Below are positions 35,336 to 46,349 of a stretch of 64,000 bases of DNA, one piece after another (position 1 is the first letter of the stretch; each line of letters opens with the position of its first letter). The notes under the pieces were generated by a model, which ran no database searches, was not told the origin of the DNA, and saw only the letters and a program-made list of their open reading frames with translations. The stretch is taken from the NCBI RefSeq assembly GCF_025362475.1, contig NZ_JANYGH010000007.1, positions 62,001 to 126,000 on the forward strand. The letters run 5' to 3'. The translations under genes were made by a program, and so were the position numbers. Source of the stretch: Mucilaginibacter sp. (GTDB taxonomy: Bacteria > Bacteroidota > Bacteroidia > Sphingobacteriales > Sphingobacteriaceae).

Positions 35336-36450
35336 ATCGCTTTCTGGTATAACCTGTATTTTTTGTACGGATCGCCTTTAATCGCTTCAATTGCGCGGTT
35401 CACCATTTCATTATGTTCCAAAGTCCATCCGGCTTCGGCGTGTTTAAAACCTTTAGCTTTGTACTCGCGAATGATGGTGCCGTATAAACAAGCTTCGATG
35501 CCCATTTTACGGTAGCCATCTACCACACCTAAAGCATAAATGCGAATGCTTTGAATGCTTTTTTTGCCAAACAGTAATTTGAAAATACCTGTAGGCAATA
35601 AGCGACCGCGTTTTATTTTTTGAAAGATCTCGTTATAGTTGGGTAAGGCTAAACCAAAGGCGACTATCTTGCCATCCTGCTCGGCAACCAATGCGAAATC
35701 GGGGTCGAGGATCAGCTTAAGATCTTTGGCCAGGTAATCAAACTCATCATCTGTTAATGGTACAAAGCCGGTATTTTGATCCCAGGCCGAGTTGTATACC
35801 TCGCGCAGTTTAATGGTTTCTTCTTTGAAGTTTTTAAGGCTAACCTTGCGGATGATGATGTTATTGCGTTTTAAGCGTTCCTCCAGGGAGTTTAACAACC
35901 TTACCGATTTATCGTCATATGCCTGCCCATCCCAATGCCAGGCAATCAGGTCGACATCTTTATCCAAACCATAGCTTTCTATCAGCTTAGCATAATAGGG
36001 CTTGTTGTAGGTTTGCATTAAAAACGGAGGGCTATCAAAACCTTGTATCAGTAAGCCACAGGGTTCATTGGTGCTAAAGTTTACCGGGCCTAATAATTTG
36101 CCGGTAACACCTTTATCTTTAAGCCAGCCCGTAACCACATCAAACAGCAGGTTTGAAACTTCAGTATCATCTACACAATCAAAAAAACCAAAAAAGCCAT
36201 CGTTCTTTTTATTGTATTGGTTGTGCGCGTTGTTAAGGATGGCGGCTATCCTGCCAACTATCTTACCATCGCGGTACGCTAAAAGAGGCTGTACTTTATT
36301 GTGCTTATGAAAAGGGTGTTTGGTTAACAAATCGCGCTGGGCTATGAACAGCTCGGGAACGTAATTTGGGTCGCCCTCATACAAATCATGCGGAAAATCA
36401 ATAAAGGAGGCCAATTCGCTTTTTGAACTAACCGTTACAATTTTTATCAT
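35332..36450 (-). CDS. GNAT-fold acyltransferase, candidate bacterial ceramide synthase
   Basis: 372 residues. The N-terminus has a GNAT-like half (LASFIDFPHDLYEGDPNYVP, AYRDGKIVGRIAAILNNAHN) and the C-terminal half carries AEQDGKIVAFGLALPNYNEI and GVVDGYRKMGIEACLYGTII, an acyl-CoA-binding P-loop-like region. The protein is of the long GNAT type; in other sphingolipid-making bacteria the N-acylation of 3-oxosphinganine is done by a GNAT-like bCerS. Coupled to the CerR-like gene and next to spt, which supports the assignment. Confidence 0.6.
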   Translation of the reverse strand: MIKIVTVSSKSELASFIDFPHDLYEGDPNYVPELFIAQRDLLTKHPFHKHNKVQPLLAYRDGKIVGRIAAILNNAHNQYNKKNDGFFGFFDCVDDTEVSNLLFDVVTGWLKDKGVTGKLLGPVNFSTNEPCGLLIQGFDSPPFLMQTYNKPYYAKLIESYGLDKDVDLIAWHWDGQAYDDKSVRLLNSLEERLKRNNIIIRKVSLKNFKEETIKLREVYNSAWDQNTGFVPLTDDEFDYLAKDLKLILDPDFALVAEQDGKIVAFGLALPNYNEIFQKIKRGRLLPTGIFKLLFGKKSIQSIRIYALGVVDGYRKMGIEACLYGTIIREYKAKGFKHAEAGWTLEHNEMVNRAIEAIKGDPYKKYRLYQKAI

Positions 36451-36567
36451 GAGTAGTAGTGTATACTAATTGAATGCCCTTGGGCTATATGAACGTAAAA
36501 GTCCGTGTGTATAGGCTTGTTTTGTTAAACAGCAGCCAAATATACACCCGGACATTTTATTAGATTA

Positions 36568-38090
<1,523 letters not shown>

Positions 38091-38091
38091 A

Positions 38092-38124
38092 TTTTGTTTT
38101 TTAGTTCATGTCGGTTTACATTGA
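38092..38124 (+). promoter_or_regulatory. Putative promoter of the RND efflux operon
   Basis: TTTTG at 38092-38096 and TACATTGA at 38117-38124 are 20 bases apart, matching TTTG-N19-21-TAnnTTTG except for one G-to-A end and a shifted T. The inferred start lies close to 38130, after the spurious long N-terminus and just before the ATG at 38142, supporting that start. Confidence 0.4.
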
Positions 38125-38141
38125 CATCTATTTTCTACAGC

Positions 38142-39488
38142 ATGAAAAAACTAAAGTACCTATCCCTCTTAACAGTAATCAATTTAACATTAATTTTACA
38201 TTTGCCGGTTTTTGCGCAAGGTGGTGCTGATACTATTGGTGGGCCGGTATCGCTTAAACAGGCAGTTGATTACGCGTTGCGCAATCAGCCGGCAGTACGG
38301 CAGGCTTCTATTGATGAGCAAATCAATGAGCGCGATATCAGGATAGGGCTATCAGGTTGGCTTCCGCAGCTTAACTCATCGGGTATATATAACTACTATT
38401 TTAAGGGTAACCCGCAGGCAGGCGCATCAGGTGCAAACATTCCGTCAAACAGTGGCAGTATCCGTAACCTGTCAACACTGGGTGTTACCGCATCGCAGGT
38501 ATTATATAACAATGATGTATTCCTGGCTTCAAAGGCATCCAGATACTCGCGCGAGTATTATAGGGAGAACACACTGAGCACGCAGATATCGGTTATATCA
38601 GATGTGAGCAAAGCTTTTTTTGATGTTTTGTTATCGCAAAAACAACTTGACATAACCAACGAGGATATCACCCGGTTACAACGCAGCTTAAAGGATGCCA
38701 CCAACAGATACCAGGCCGGAGTATCTGACAAAACAGATTATAAGCAAGCCACCATCGCCCTGAATAATTCATTAGCTACACGCAAGGCAACAGAAGAATC
38801 AATAAAAAGTAAAACGGCCTATTTAAAACAGATCATGGGTATTGGTGGCGAAAAGCCATTAACACTGGCATATGATTCAACGCGGTATGAACAGGAAGCT
38901 TCTATCGATACCAATCAAACGCTGGATGTAAATAACCGCATTGAATATAGGTTGCTGCAAAGTTCAAAAGCACTTAAAAATTTAAATATTAATTATTACC
39001 GCTACGGTTTCCTGCCTTCAATATCCGCGGTTGGCAGTTATAATTATGCATACTTTAATCATGATTTTAACAATCTTTATAGTAATGCCTATCCAACAGG
39101 CTACGCGGGCCTTTCTTTAAGTTTGCCCATTTTTCAGGGTGGTAAGCGCCTTCAGAATTTAGCCAAAGCAAGATTACAGGTTGAGCGTACCGATCTGGAT
39201 ATAGTAAACACCAGGAACAGTATCAATACAGAGTATGTGCAGGCTTTGGCCAGTTATAAAAGCAATTATACCAGCTACCGGCTGGTAAGGGAAAATGTTG
39301 ATCTGGCAAAGGATGTATATAAAATAGTAAGTCTGCAATACCGCGAAGGTGTTAAAACCTATCTTGATGTTATTGTAGCACAATCAGACTTGCGCACTGC
39401 CGAACTGAACTATTATAATGCCTTGTTCCAGCTGCTGGCCAGTAAAATTGATCTGCAGAAATCATTGGGAACATTAACTGTACAATAG
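38142..39488 (+). CDS. TolC-family outer-membrane efflux channel
   Basis: 448 residues from M at 38142, giving MKKLKYLSLLTVINLTLILH as signal peptide; an ORF start at 38073 would put 23 odd residues before it. Two OEP repeats of coiled coil are visible: VSLKQAVDYALRNQPAVRQA and the second half from SIDTNQTLDVNNRIEYRLLQ. Tail motif SLQYREGVKTYLDVIVAQSD is typical. It forms the outer-membrane exit duct for the adaptor and RND pump encoded downstream (52 and 70 bases apart). Confidence 0.92.
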   Translation: MKKLKYLSLLTVINLTLILHLPVFAQGGADTIGGPVSLKQAVDYALRNQPAVRQASIDEQINERDIRIGLSGWLPQLNSSGIYNYYFKGNPQAGASGANIPSNSGSIRNLSTLGVTASQVLYNNDVFLASKASRYSREYYRENTLSTQISVISDVSKAFFDVLLSQKQLDITNEDITRLQRSLKDATNRYQAGVSDKTDYKQATIALNNSLATRKATEESIKSKTAYLKQIMGIGGEKPLTLAYDSTRYEQEASIDTNQTLDVNNRIEYRLLQSSKALKNLNINYYRYGFLPSISAVGSYNYAYFNHDFNNLYSNAYPTGYAGLSLSLPIFQGGKRLQNLAKARLQVERTDLDIVNTRNSINTEYVQALASYKSNYTSYRLVRENVDLAKDVYKIVSLQYREGVKTYLDVIVAQSDLRTAELNYYNALFQLLASKIDLQKSLGTLTVQ

Positions 39489-39540
39489 CTATACGATCAC
39501 GCTTTTTTTTAATAAGAACTCAAACAAACAAATCACTATA

Positions 39541-40716
39541 ATGAAACACAGATATATATATTGGTTGGCCCCCGCGGTATTATTAACATGGATGTCATGT
39601 GGTAAACCCGGAAAAAAGGGCGCCATACTGCCACCAACACCGGTTGCAATTGCCGAAGCCAAAACCGCCCAGGCGGTATATTATGACAGTTACCAGGGAA
39701 CAGTTGTATCCATCAATACAGTTGAACTGCGCAGCCAGGTTCCTGGTTTTGTAACGGGTATCTTTTTTAAAGAAGGTGATGTTGTTGAAAAGGGTAAGGT
39801 GCTTTATGAAATTGATAAACGTAAATATGATGCGGCTTACCAACAGGCCCAGGCCAGTGTTTTAAGCGCCCAGGCCAATTTGATAAAAGCGCAAAAAGAT
39901 ATTGACAGGTATAATATGTTGTTAAAAAACGATGCTATTGCCCGTCAAACGGTTGACCAGGCTACGGCGGTTTATGAAACCAACAAAAGCCAGGTAGCGG
40001 TAGCCAAAGCGGGGCTTGCTTCGGCTGCTACCGATCTTTCTTATGCTACCATCAGGGCGCCGTTCACGGGCCGGATAGGGATTTCGCAGGTAAGGCTGGG
40101 TACACAGGTTGCTGTGGGTACCACCCTCATGAATACCATATCTGCCGAGCATCCTATTGGTGTGGATGTAGTAATTAACGAGCAGGATATTAACCGTTTT
40201 TACGGCCTGCAAAAAACAAGCAGCGATACCACTTTTAAATTGCGGTTGCCGGATGGTACCACTTACAATAAAACAGGTAAAGTTTTAGCTATTGATAGGG
40301 GGGTAAGCAGCGGAACCGGAAGTGTTAAAGTAAGGATCCAATTCCCAAATGAGGGCGATGTGTTGAAGGATGGTATGAGCTGCGTTTTACAGGTGCTCAA
40401 CGAACAGTCTGGTAACAGGGTACAAATACCTAATAAAGCGGTAACTGAGCAAATGGGAGAGTTTTTTGTTTTTGTGACCAAGGATACTACAGTTAAAGAT
40501 ACCGCCCAGGATAAAAGTATAAAAGACAGGCGTGATACCATTGCCAAACAGATAAAGGTAAAGCTTGGTCCGCGTGTTAATACTGATATTGTTGTTATGA
40601 ACGGTATTAATGCAGGCGACAAGGTGGTAACCGATGGTTTTCAACGTTTGCGCGATGGGGGTAAGATAACTCTTGGTTCTGGCGCGCCACCGCAAGGCGC
40701 TGCACCTAAAAAATAA
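39541..40716 (+). CDS. RND efflux periplasmic adaptor (lipoprotein)
   Basis: 391 residues with a lipoprotein signal, TWMSC with Cys20. The adaptor order is visible: barrel-sandwich (SQVPGFVTGIFFKEGDVVEK), coiled-coil hairpin (AYQQAQASVLSAQANLIKAQ, AKAGLASAATDLSYATI), beta barrel (TIRAPFTGRIGISQVRLGTQ) and membrane-proximal domain ending in GINAGDKVVTDGFQRLRDGG. It bridges the TolC-like channel and inner-membrane pump; AcrA/MexA type. Confidence 0.92.
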   Translation: MKHRYIYWLAPAVLLTWMSCGKPGKKGAILPPTPVAIAEAKTAQAVYYDSYQGTVVSINTVELRSQVPGFVTGIFFKEGDVVEKGKVLYEIDKRKYDAAYQQAQASVLSAQANLIKAQKDIDRYNMLLKNDAIARQTVDQATAVYETNKSQVAVAKAGLASAATDLSYATIRAPFTGRIGISQVRLGTQVAVGTTLMNTISAEHPIGVDVVINEQDINRFYGLQKTSSDTTFKLRLPDGTTYNKTGKVLAIDRGVSSGTGSVKVRIQFPNEGDVLKDGMSCVLQVLNEQSGNRVQIPNKAVTEQMGEFFVFVTKDTTVKDTAQDKSIKDRRDTIAKQIKVKLGPRVNTDIVVMNGINAGDKVVTDGFQRLRDGGKITLGSGAPPQGAAPKK

Positions 40717-40786
40717 GTTTGTTATAAAAAAAGAGAATTTAAGCGAGTAGCGGGGGCAATTCCCGAAAAACTTAATTTAAAAAAGA

Positions 40787-43700
40787 ATGATCGCAGATAC
40801 TTTTATACGACGACCGGTTACCGCAATAGTGATCTCCATAGTGATTGTAATTGTGGGTATACTGTCAATGACCAGCTTACCTATTGGGCAATATCCTGAT
40901 ATTACTCCGCCAACAGTATCTGTTACCGGAACCTATACCGGTGCCGATGCATTAACGGTGGAGCAAACTGTTGCAACCCCTGTAGAAGTGCAGGTAAACG
41001 GTGTGCCGGGAATGACCTATTTGCAAAGTAACAGTAGCAGTAACGGCCAAATGAGCATGACTGTGAACTTTGATGTAGGTACCGATATTAATATAGCAGC
41101 GCTTGATGTGCAAAACCGTGTGGGTATTGCATTGCCAACTTTACCGCAGGAGGTGCAGCGTTTAGGTATGATTGTGCGTAAACGTAACCCCAGTATATTA
41201 ATGCTGGTGGCCATGTACGCGCCTAAAGGCAGCCACGATGTTACTTTTACTGATAACTATACCAACGTTTTTATAAAGGATGCCATATTACGTACCAAAG
41301 GTGTGGGCGACGTAGTTACACGTGCCGATGATTTTAGTATGCGTATATGGCTTAATCCTGATAAGCTGGCATCGTTGGGGATGACCGCCGGTGATGTTAC
41401 CGCGGCATTGGCAGAGCAAAATGCCCAGGTAGCCCCTGGTACAGTTGGCGCCACACCCCAGCAAAAAGCGCAAACCTTTGAATATTCTGTACTGGTAAAA
41501 GGCCGCTTAAGCAAACCCGAAGAGTTTGGTAATGTGATAGTGAAAACGGTGCCAAGTACAGGTGCAATTGTACATTTAAAAGATGTTGCACGTATTGAAT
41601 TGGGTAAATTCAATTACTCTGGTAATTCATTTGTTGATGGAAAAAGGGCCTCTTACTTATTGGTATACCAGGCGCCAAACAGTAACTCGCTTGAAACTGC
41701 CGAAAATGTATATGCCACTATGGAGGAACTTAAGAAAAGCTTCCCGGCTGATATTGATTATGTAGTGCCTTTTGAAGCGGTAACAGTTGTAAAGGTATCC
41801 GTGAGCGAGGTGGTTGATACACTCGTTATAGCATTAGGGTTGGTTATTGTGGTGGTATTTTTGTTTCTACAAAACTGGCGTTCTACACTAATCCCGGTTT
41901 TAGCCATTCCGGTTTCCATTATCGGTACATTTATATTCTTTATCCCACTTCATTTTACTATTAATACGCTTACGCTATTTGGTTTTGTACTGGCCATTGG
42001 TATTGTGGTTGATGATGCCATTGTGGTGGTTGAGGCTGTACAGCATTATATGGATGAGGAGGGCATGACTCCACGGGAAGCCACGGAACACGCCATGCGC
42101 GATATATCGGCGCCGGTAATTGCCATTGCATTAATATTAGCCGCGGTGTTTGTGCCGGTAGGGTTTGTGCCCGGTATAGTTGGGCGTCTTTACCAGCAGT
42201 TTGCTATCACCATTGCTATATCTGTATTGATCTCGGCTTTTGTGGCACTTTCACTAACGCCTGCACTGTGTACATTACTGCTTCGCCCGCATAAAATTGA
42301 TGAAAAATCAAAAGGACTCAACAAATTCTTCTTTGTGTTTAATGAGTGGTTTACCCGCCTAACCGGCAGGTACCGTAAAACAGTTGATTTAGGTATAAAA
42401 AATTCAAAGTTCATCGTTATTATACTGGTGGTTATTATCATAGGTACCATCCTTTTATTCAGGGGTAAGCCATCAGGTTTTATTCCGCTGGAGGATGATG
42501 GCCGTGTTTATATCACCTATGATTTGCCCGAAGCGTCATCAACGGTAAGAACGGTTGATGTGCTGCACCAGATGATGAAAACCCTGGATAGCGTTCCCGA
42601 AATTGCACATTACGCGGCATTGGGCGGATTGAACGCCATCAGTTTTGCCAGTAAGGCCAATAGTGCTACCATGTTTGTTCAGCTTAAACCCTGGGACGAA
42701 CGTAAAGAAAAATCGCAGCAGATAACTGCTCTTGTGGCCAAGCTTACAAAAAAACTGGCCCGGTTTAAAGAGGCTAATGTTATTGTAATTCAACCGCCTG
42801 CTATACCTGGTTTGGGCAGCACCGGTGGCTTCTCGTTTATATTAGAAGAAAAACAAGCGGGAGGCGATATAAAGGTTTTTGAAAAAACACTGAAAACGTT
42901 TGTAGGCGAGATTAATAAACGGCCCGAAATTGCCAGGGCATTCACCTTTTTTACCGCGAGTACACCAGCCTACCAGTTAACTATTGATAGAGAGAAGGCT
43001 AAAAAATTAGGCGTTTCTATAGCTGATGTTAACAGCGCCCTGCAAACTTATATGGGAAGTACCTATATAAATGATTTTACCATCTATGGGCGAAACTTTA
43101 GGGTGCTTGCACAGGCTGATACCGCTTACCGGAGTAATATCGGCAATATTGGGCAGTACTTTGTGCGTAATCAATTTGGTACCATGGTGCCGCTAAGTAC
43201 TCTAACTTCATATAAAGTTATTGAAAACTCGCCGTTGATAGCCCACTATAACCTGTTCAGGTCGGCGGAGATCAATGGGAGTACAAGGCCCGGTTATAGT
43301 AGCGGTGATGCCATTACAGCTTTGAAAGAGGTTGCTGCAAAATCATTACCACAGGGTTTTGGTTATGAGTTTTCTGGCCTTAGCCGTGAGGAGTTATTAT
43401 CCGGCTCAAAAACGGTTTATATTTTTGCCCTTTCCATAGGCTTTGTATTCCTTTTCCTGGCCGCACTGTATGAAAGCTGGTCAGTTCCGTTTTCAGTACT
43501 GCTTGCCGTGCCTTTAGGAGCATTTGGAGCTATCCTGTTCTTAACATTCTGGCCCGATTTAACCAATAACGTATACGCGCAGATAGGTTTGATAACGTTG
43601 ATAGGTTTGGCGGCAAAGAATGCTATTTTGATAGTGGAGTTTGCCAAAGAACGTGTAGATAAGGGTATGAACCTTGAAAAAGCTACTCTTGAAGCGGTAA

Positions 43701-43966
43701 GACTGCGTTTACGCCCCATCATTATGACCTCGATGGCATTCATATTGGGAGTAGTGCCATTAATGATAGCCTCAGGAGCGGGTGCCGAAGCCAGGAAAAC
43801 CATTGGGTGGACAGTGTTTGGCGGTATGCTTGGAGCTACCTCCCTTGCCATATTTATAGTGCCGGTTTTATATTATGTAATTACCAAATTTGCTTATGGT
43901 AAAGATAAACTGGCCGAGATGGAAAAAAACTACAAAGCTGATCCAAAACATGATTCGCACTTATAA
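40787..43966 (+). CDS. RND multidrug efflux transporter (AcrB/MexB type)
   Basis: 1059 residues with twelve membrane helices and two large periplasmic loops. N-terminus MIADTFIRRPVTAIVISIVI is typical. Proton relay residues are present: Asp409-Asp410 in GIVVDDAIVVVEAV and Lys944 in LIGLAAKNAILIVEFAKE. The FVPGIVGRLYQQFAITIAIS segment is an HAE1-family signature. It exports drugs, bile salts or fatty acids by proton antiport in a tripartite complex with the two genes upstream. Last gene of the operon, followed by a terminator. Confidence 0.95.
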   Translation: MIADTFIRRPVTAIVISIVIVIVGILSMTSLPIGQYPDITPPTVSVTGTYTGADALTVEQTVATPVEVQVNGVPGMTYLQSNSSSNGQMSMTVNFDVGTDINIAALDVQNRVGIALPTLPQEVQRLGMIVRKRNPSILMLVAMYAPKGSHDVTFTDNYTNVFIKDAILRTKGVGDVVTRADDFSMRIWLNPDKLASLGMTAGDVTAALAEQNAQVAPGTVGATPQQKAQTFEYSVLVKGRLSKPEEFGNVIVKTVPSTGAIVHLKDVARIELGKFNYSGNSFVDGKRASYLLVYQAPNSNSLETAENVYATMEELKKSFPADIDYVVPFEAVTVVKVSVSEVVDTLVIALGLVIVVVFLFLQNWRSTLIPVLAIPVSIIGTFIFFIPLHFTINTLTLFGFVLAIGIVVDDAIVVVEAVQHYMDEEGMTPREATEHAMRDISAPVIAIALILAAVFVPVGFVPGIVGRLYQQFAITIAISVLISAFVALSLTPALCTLLLRPHKIDEKSKGLNKFFFVFNEWFTRLTGRYRKTVDLGIKNSKFIVIILVVIIIGTILLFRGKPSGFIPLEDDGRVYITYDLPEASSTVRTVDVLHQMMKTLDSVPEIAHYAALGGLNAISFASKANSATMFVQLKPWDERKEKSQQITALVAKLTKKLARFKEANVIVIQPPAIPGLGSTGGFSFILEEKQAGGDIKVFEKTLKTFVGEINKRPEIARAFTFFTASTPAYQLTIDREKAKKLGVSIADVNSALQTYMGSTYINDFTIYGRNFRVLAQADTAYRSNIGNIGQYFVRNQFGTMVPLSTLTSYKVIENSPLIAHYNLFRSAEINGSTRPGYSSGDAITALKEVAAKSLPQGFGYEFSGLSREELLSGSKTVYIFALSIGFVFLFLAALYESWSVPFSVLLAVPLGAFGAILFLTFWPDLTNNVYAQIGLITLIGLAAKNAILIVEFAKERVDKGMNLEKATLEAVRLRLRPIIMTSMAFILGVVPLMIASGAGAEARKTIGWTVFGGMLGATSLAIFIVPVLYYVITKFAYGKDKLAEMEKNYKADPKHDSHL

Positions 43967-43983
43967 TATCGATTTATAAAAAC

Positions 43984-44014
43984 AAAAAAAGAGAGGTAAA
44001 GCCTCTCTTTTTTT
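43984..44014 (+). terminator. Rho-independent terminator of the RND operon
   Basis: GAGAGG (43991-43996) pairs with CCTCTC (44002-44007) with a 5-nt loop; flanking A and T runs extend the stem to 13 bp and supply the U-tract. It lies 18 bases after the RND stop. Confidence 0.85.
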
Positions 44015-44321
44015 GTTTTTGGCAAGCCATAAGTCCAAATCGCGATACCCTTATTTTATAATTTTTAGCCAAAATCCTACAAAAATCTTCAATTGCGTAC
44101 ACTCCCTGTACTGTGTAGGTTCTGTTTTTCTGTACATTAATTTGATGTTAAATTAGTTTCAATAAATAGTATATAAATATCCTTTTAATACAAAAAACAA
44201 TATTGATAATCAATATTTAAGCTGAAAACCTGCTTAAAATAAAGGGTACAAAACAGGGTATTCAAATGGTCATGCCAATCTCACAAGCGTTAAATATTGT
44301 CATAATGGCAAAGTATTTGTA

Positions 44322-44353
44322 AAGGAGGTATCAATACAATGAAAAAATTGTAG
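44322..44353 (+). promoter_or_regulatory. Perfect Shine-Dalgarno before a four-codon leader ORF
   Basis: AAGGAGGT (44322-44329) is a full match to the anti-SD and is followed 9 bases later by ATG AAA AAA TTG TAG (MKKL-stop, 44339-44353). The barrel gene starts 23 bases further. Bacteroidota mRNAs seldom carry such a site, and the short ORF is unusual; whether it is translated is unknown. Confidence 0.35.
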
Positions 44354-44375
44354 AGTTAATCTAAAAATTACAACT

Positions 44376-44948
44376 ATGAAAACAATGACAAAAATTTTAG
44401 CAAGTGCTTTTACAGCAGCAGCTATATTTATCGGGACAAATGTTAAAGCACAAACTACTCCAGCTAACGCTCTTCGTTTTGGTGTAGGTTTAGAGACAGG
44501 TATACCAACAGGTAATGCCCATGACGGATCGAATTTTGAACTTGGTGGTACTGCTCGTTTGCAATATGGTGTAAATAAAAATGTTGCATTAACACTTACT
44601 TCGGGTTATTATAATTTCTTTGGTAAAACTTATTCTCAATCTGTAACAACCAGCACAGGTACATCAACTGTATCATTTAAAGGCAGGTCACTTGGAATGA
44701 TCCCGGTTAAGGCTGGTATTAAAGCCTTTGTTTCTGATGGTTTTTATATTTCAGGCGAAGCGGGTGCAGGATTTGAAGTACATCCTACAGTAGCCGGTGG
44801 TACTAAAGATACCAAACTTATTCTTTCTCCTGGTTTAGGTTATGCAACCAAATCATGGGATGTAGGTGCACGTTATGAAAACTTCTCTGGCCAGGGTAAC
44901 AACTACGGCCTGGTAGGTTTACGTATAGCTTACGGTTTCGGTTTATAA
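44376..44948 (+). CDS. Outer-membrane beta-barrel protein
   Basis: 190 residues with signal peptide ending near KAQT. Alternating strands (ALRFGVGLETGIPTG, ARLQYGVNKNVALTLTSGYY, PVKAGIKAFVSDGFYISGEA, GLVGLRIAYGFGL) with the C-terminal aromatic/hydrophobic strand are typical of the small 8-strand OmpA/OmpX-type barrel. Conserved in Bacteroidota under various OMP_b-brl names; function probably adhesion, stress or small-solute passage. Followed by a strong bidirectional terminator. Confidence 0.85.
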   Translation: MKTMTKILASAFTAAAIFIGTNVKAQTTPANALRFGVGLETGIPTGNAHDGSNFELGGTARLQYGVNKNVALTLTSGYYNFFGKTYSQSVTTSTGTSTVSFKGRSLGMIPVKAGIKAFVSDGFYISGEAGAGFEVHPTVAGGTKDTKLILSPGLGYATKSWDVGARYENFSGQGNNYGLVGLRIAYGFGL

Positions 44949-44968
44949 TATTCCAAAACGCTAATAAT

Positions 44969-45005
44969 AACAAAGCCCCTCGTCATGATGATGAGGGGCT
45001 TTGTT
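44969..45005. terminator. Bidirectional terminator between barrel protein and aminotransferase
   Basis: AACAAAGCCCCTC (44969-44981) and GAGGGGCTTTGTT (44993-45005) form a 13-bp perfect stem with an 11-nt loop. A/T runs flank both sides, so it can serve the barrel gene (+) and the convergent aminotransferase (-). Confidence 0.85.
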
Positions 45006-45012
45006 GTTATTA

Positions 45013-45062
45013 TCTGAACCGGAATTTACAGAATTATCGAATTAGCAAAATTCTGATTCTGA
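45013..45062. repeat. Dispersed hairpin repeat between convergent genes (truncated copy)
   Basis: The left arm 45013-45035 begins TCTGAACCGGAATTTACAG. The right arm carries AATTCTG and ATTCTGA at 45049-45062 but lacks the middle of the complement. A shorter version of the 25171 and 49644 family. Confidence 0.6.
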
Positions 45063-45065
45063 CAT

Positions 45066-46259
45066 CTACGCCAGTTTCCCAAGCGCTTCTTTAATCCTTC
45101 TTACAGCTTCAATCAGTTTATCCTCAGCGGCAGCATAAGAGATCCGGATAGAAGTAGGATCGCCAAATGAATCGCCGCCAACGGTGGCTACGTGAGCTTC
45201 TTCCAACAAGAAAATGCTCAGTTCATCAGCATCCTTAATTGTTTTGCCGTTATAGCTTTTACCAAAGAACGAGGTAACATTTGGGAAAAAGTAAAACGCG
45301 CCATCGGGCAGGTTTAATTTAATACCATCAATTTCGCTCAATAGTTTATACACAATGTCGCGGCGTTTTTTAAAGGCGGCACGCATTTCAAGAACTGATT
45401 CCAAACCACCTTCGTAAGCGGCAATACCGGCACGTTGGGTGATAGAGCAGGTTCCGGAGGTTATTTGTCCCTGCATTTTATCGCAGGCAGTTGCAATCTC
45501 TTTATTGCTTGCGGTGTAACCAATTCTCCAGCCGGTCATGGCAAATGCTTTTGACCATCCGTTGATGATTACCACGCGATCTTTTATATAATCAAACTGA
45601 GCTATTGATTCGTGTTTGTCAATATAGTTGATGTGTTCATAAATCTCATCGCTCATGATATAAACATGAGGATGTTTTTCAAACACTTTGGCCAGGCCTT
45701 CCAACTCATCTTTGCTGTAAACACTGCCAGTAGGGTTACATGGCGATGAAAACATAAATAATTTGGTTTTCGGCGTAATGGCTGCCTCTAATTGCTCGGG
45801 AGTAATTTTAAAGTTTTGTTCAACAGTAGTGTTGATGAAAACACTTACGCCTTCGGCAAGCTTAACAACTTCACTGTATGATACCCAGTAAGGAGTAGGG
45901 ATGATCACTTCTTCGCCCGGATTTACCAAACATAATACCGCGTTGGCAATAGCCTGCTTGGCACCTGTGGAAACTACTATTTGGCTAACATCGTAATCAA
46001 GATTGTTTTCGTTCTTTAACTTGGCAACAACAGCCTTACGCAGTTCGGGATAACCTGCTACCGGGGTGTAGTAGGTAAAGTTTTTATCCATGGCCTGCTT
46101 TGCAGCTTCCTTTATGTGTTCAGGGGTATGAAAATCAGGCTCGCCAAAGCTAAGACTGATCACATCCACGCCTTTTGCGGCAAGTTCACGGCCCATCTTG
46201 GCCATTTTAATCGTTTGTGATTCGGACAGATTATTTATCCGGTTACTTAATGCGCTCAT
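45066..46259 (-). CDS. Class I/II PLP-dependent aminotransferase (aspartate-type)
   Basis: 397 residues. Family I fold motifs: SFGEPDFHTPEHIKEAAKQA, FSSPCNPTGSVYSKDEL, YIMSDEIYEHINY, INGWSKAFAMTGWRIGYTAS with PLP Lys in WSKA, and FGDPTSIRISYA with the carboxylate-binding Arg. This type catalyses aspartate/2-oxoglutarate transamination, with some members acting on aromatic amino acids. A minus-strand TATATTTG -7 box lies 20 bases upstream of the start. Monocistronic. Confidence 0.92.
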   Translation of the reverse strand: MSALSNRINNLSESQTIKMAKMGRELAAKGVDVISLSFGEPDFHTPEHIKEAAKQAMDKNFTYYTPVAGYPELRKAVVAKLKNENNLDYDVSQIVVSTGAKQAIANAVLCLVNPGEEVIIPTPYWVSYSEVVKLAEGVSVFINTTVEQNFKITPEQLEAAITPKTKLFMFSSPCNPTGSVYSKDELEGLAKVFEKHPHVYIMSDEIYEHINYIDKHESIAQFDYIKDRVVIINGWSKAFAMTGWRIGYTASNKEIATACDKMQGQITSGTCSITQRAGIAAYEGGLESVLEMRAAFKKRRDIVYKLLSEIDGIKLNLPDGAFYFFPNVTSFFGKSYNGKTIKDADELSIFLLEEAHVATVGGDSFGDPTSIRISYAAAEDKLIEAVRRIKEALGKLA

Positions 46260-46278
46260 ATAAATTATGTTATCGCGG

Positions 46279-46286
46279 CAAATATA
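46279..46286 (-). promoter_or_regulatory. -7 box of the aminotransferase gene
   Basis: Minus-strand TATATTTG at 46286-46279 exactly fits TAnnTTTG, 20 bases upstream of the ATG at 46259. Confidence 0.45.
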
Positions 46287-46322
46287 GAAAATAACTTTAC
46301 TGCTACTTACGCTTGTTATTTA

Positions 46323-46330
46323 TAAATTTG
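46323..46330 (+). promoter_or_regulatory. -7 box of the CDF/Nudix/bioA operon
   Basis: TAAATTTG at 46323-46330 fits TAnnTTTG; the CDF start is 20 bases downstream. With the box at 46279-46286 it forms a divergent promoter pair in a 90-bp gap. Confidence 0.45.
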
Positions 46331-46349
46331 TCGCCTTATTCAATTTGCT

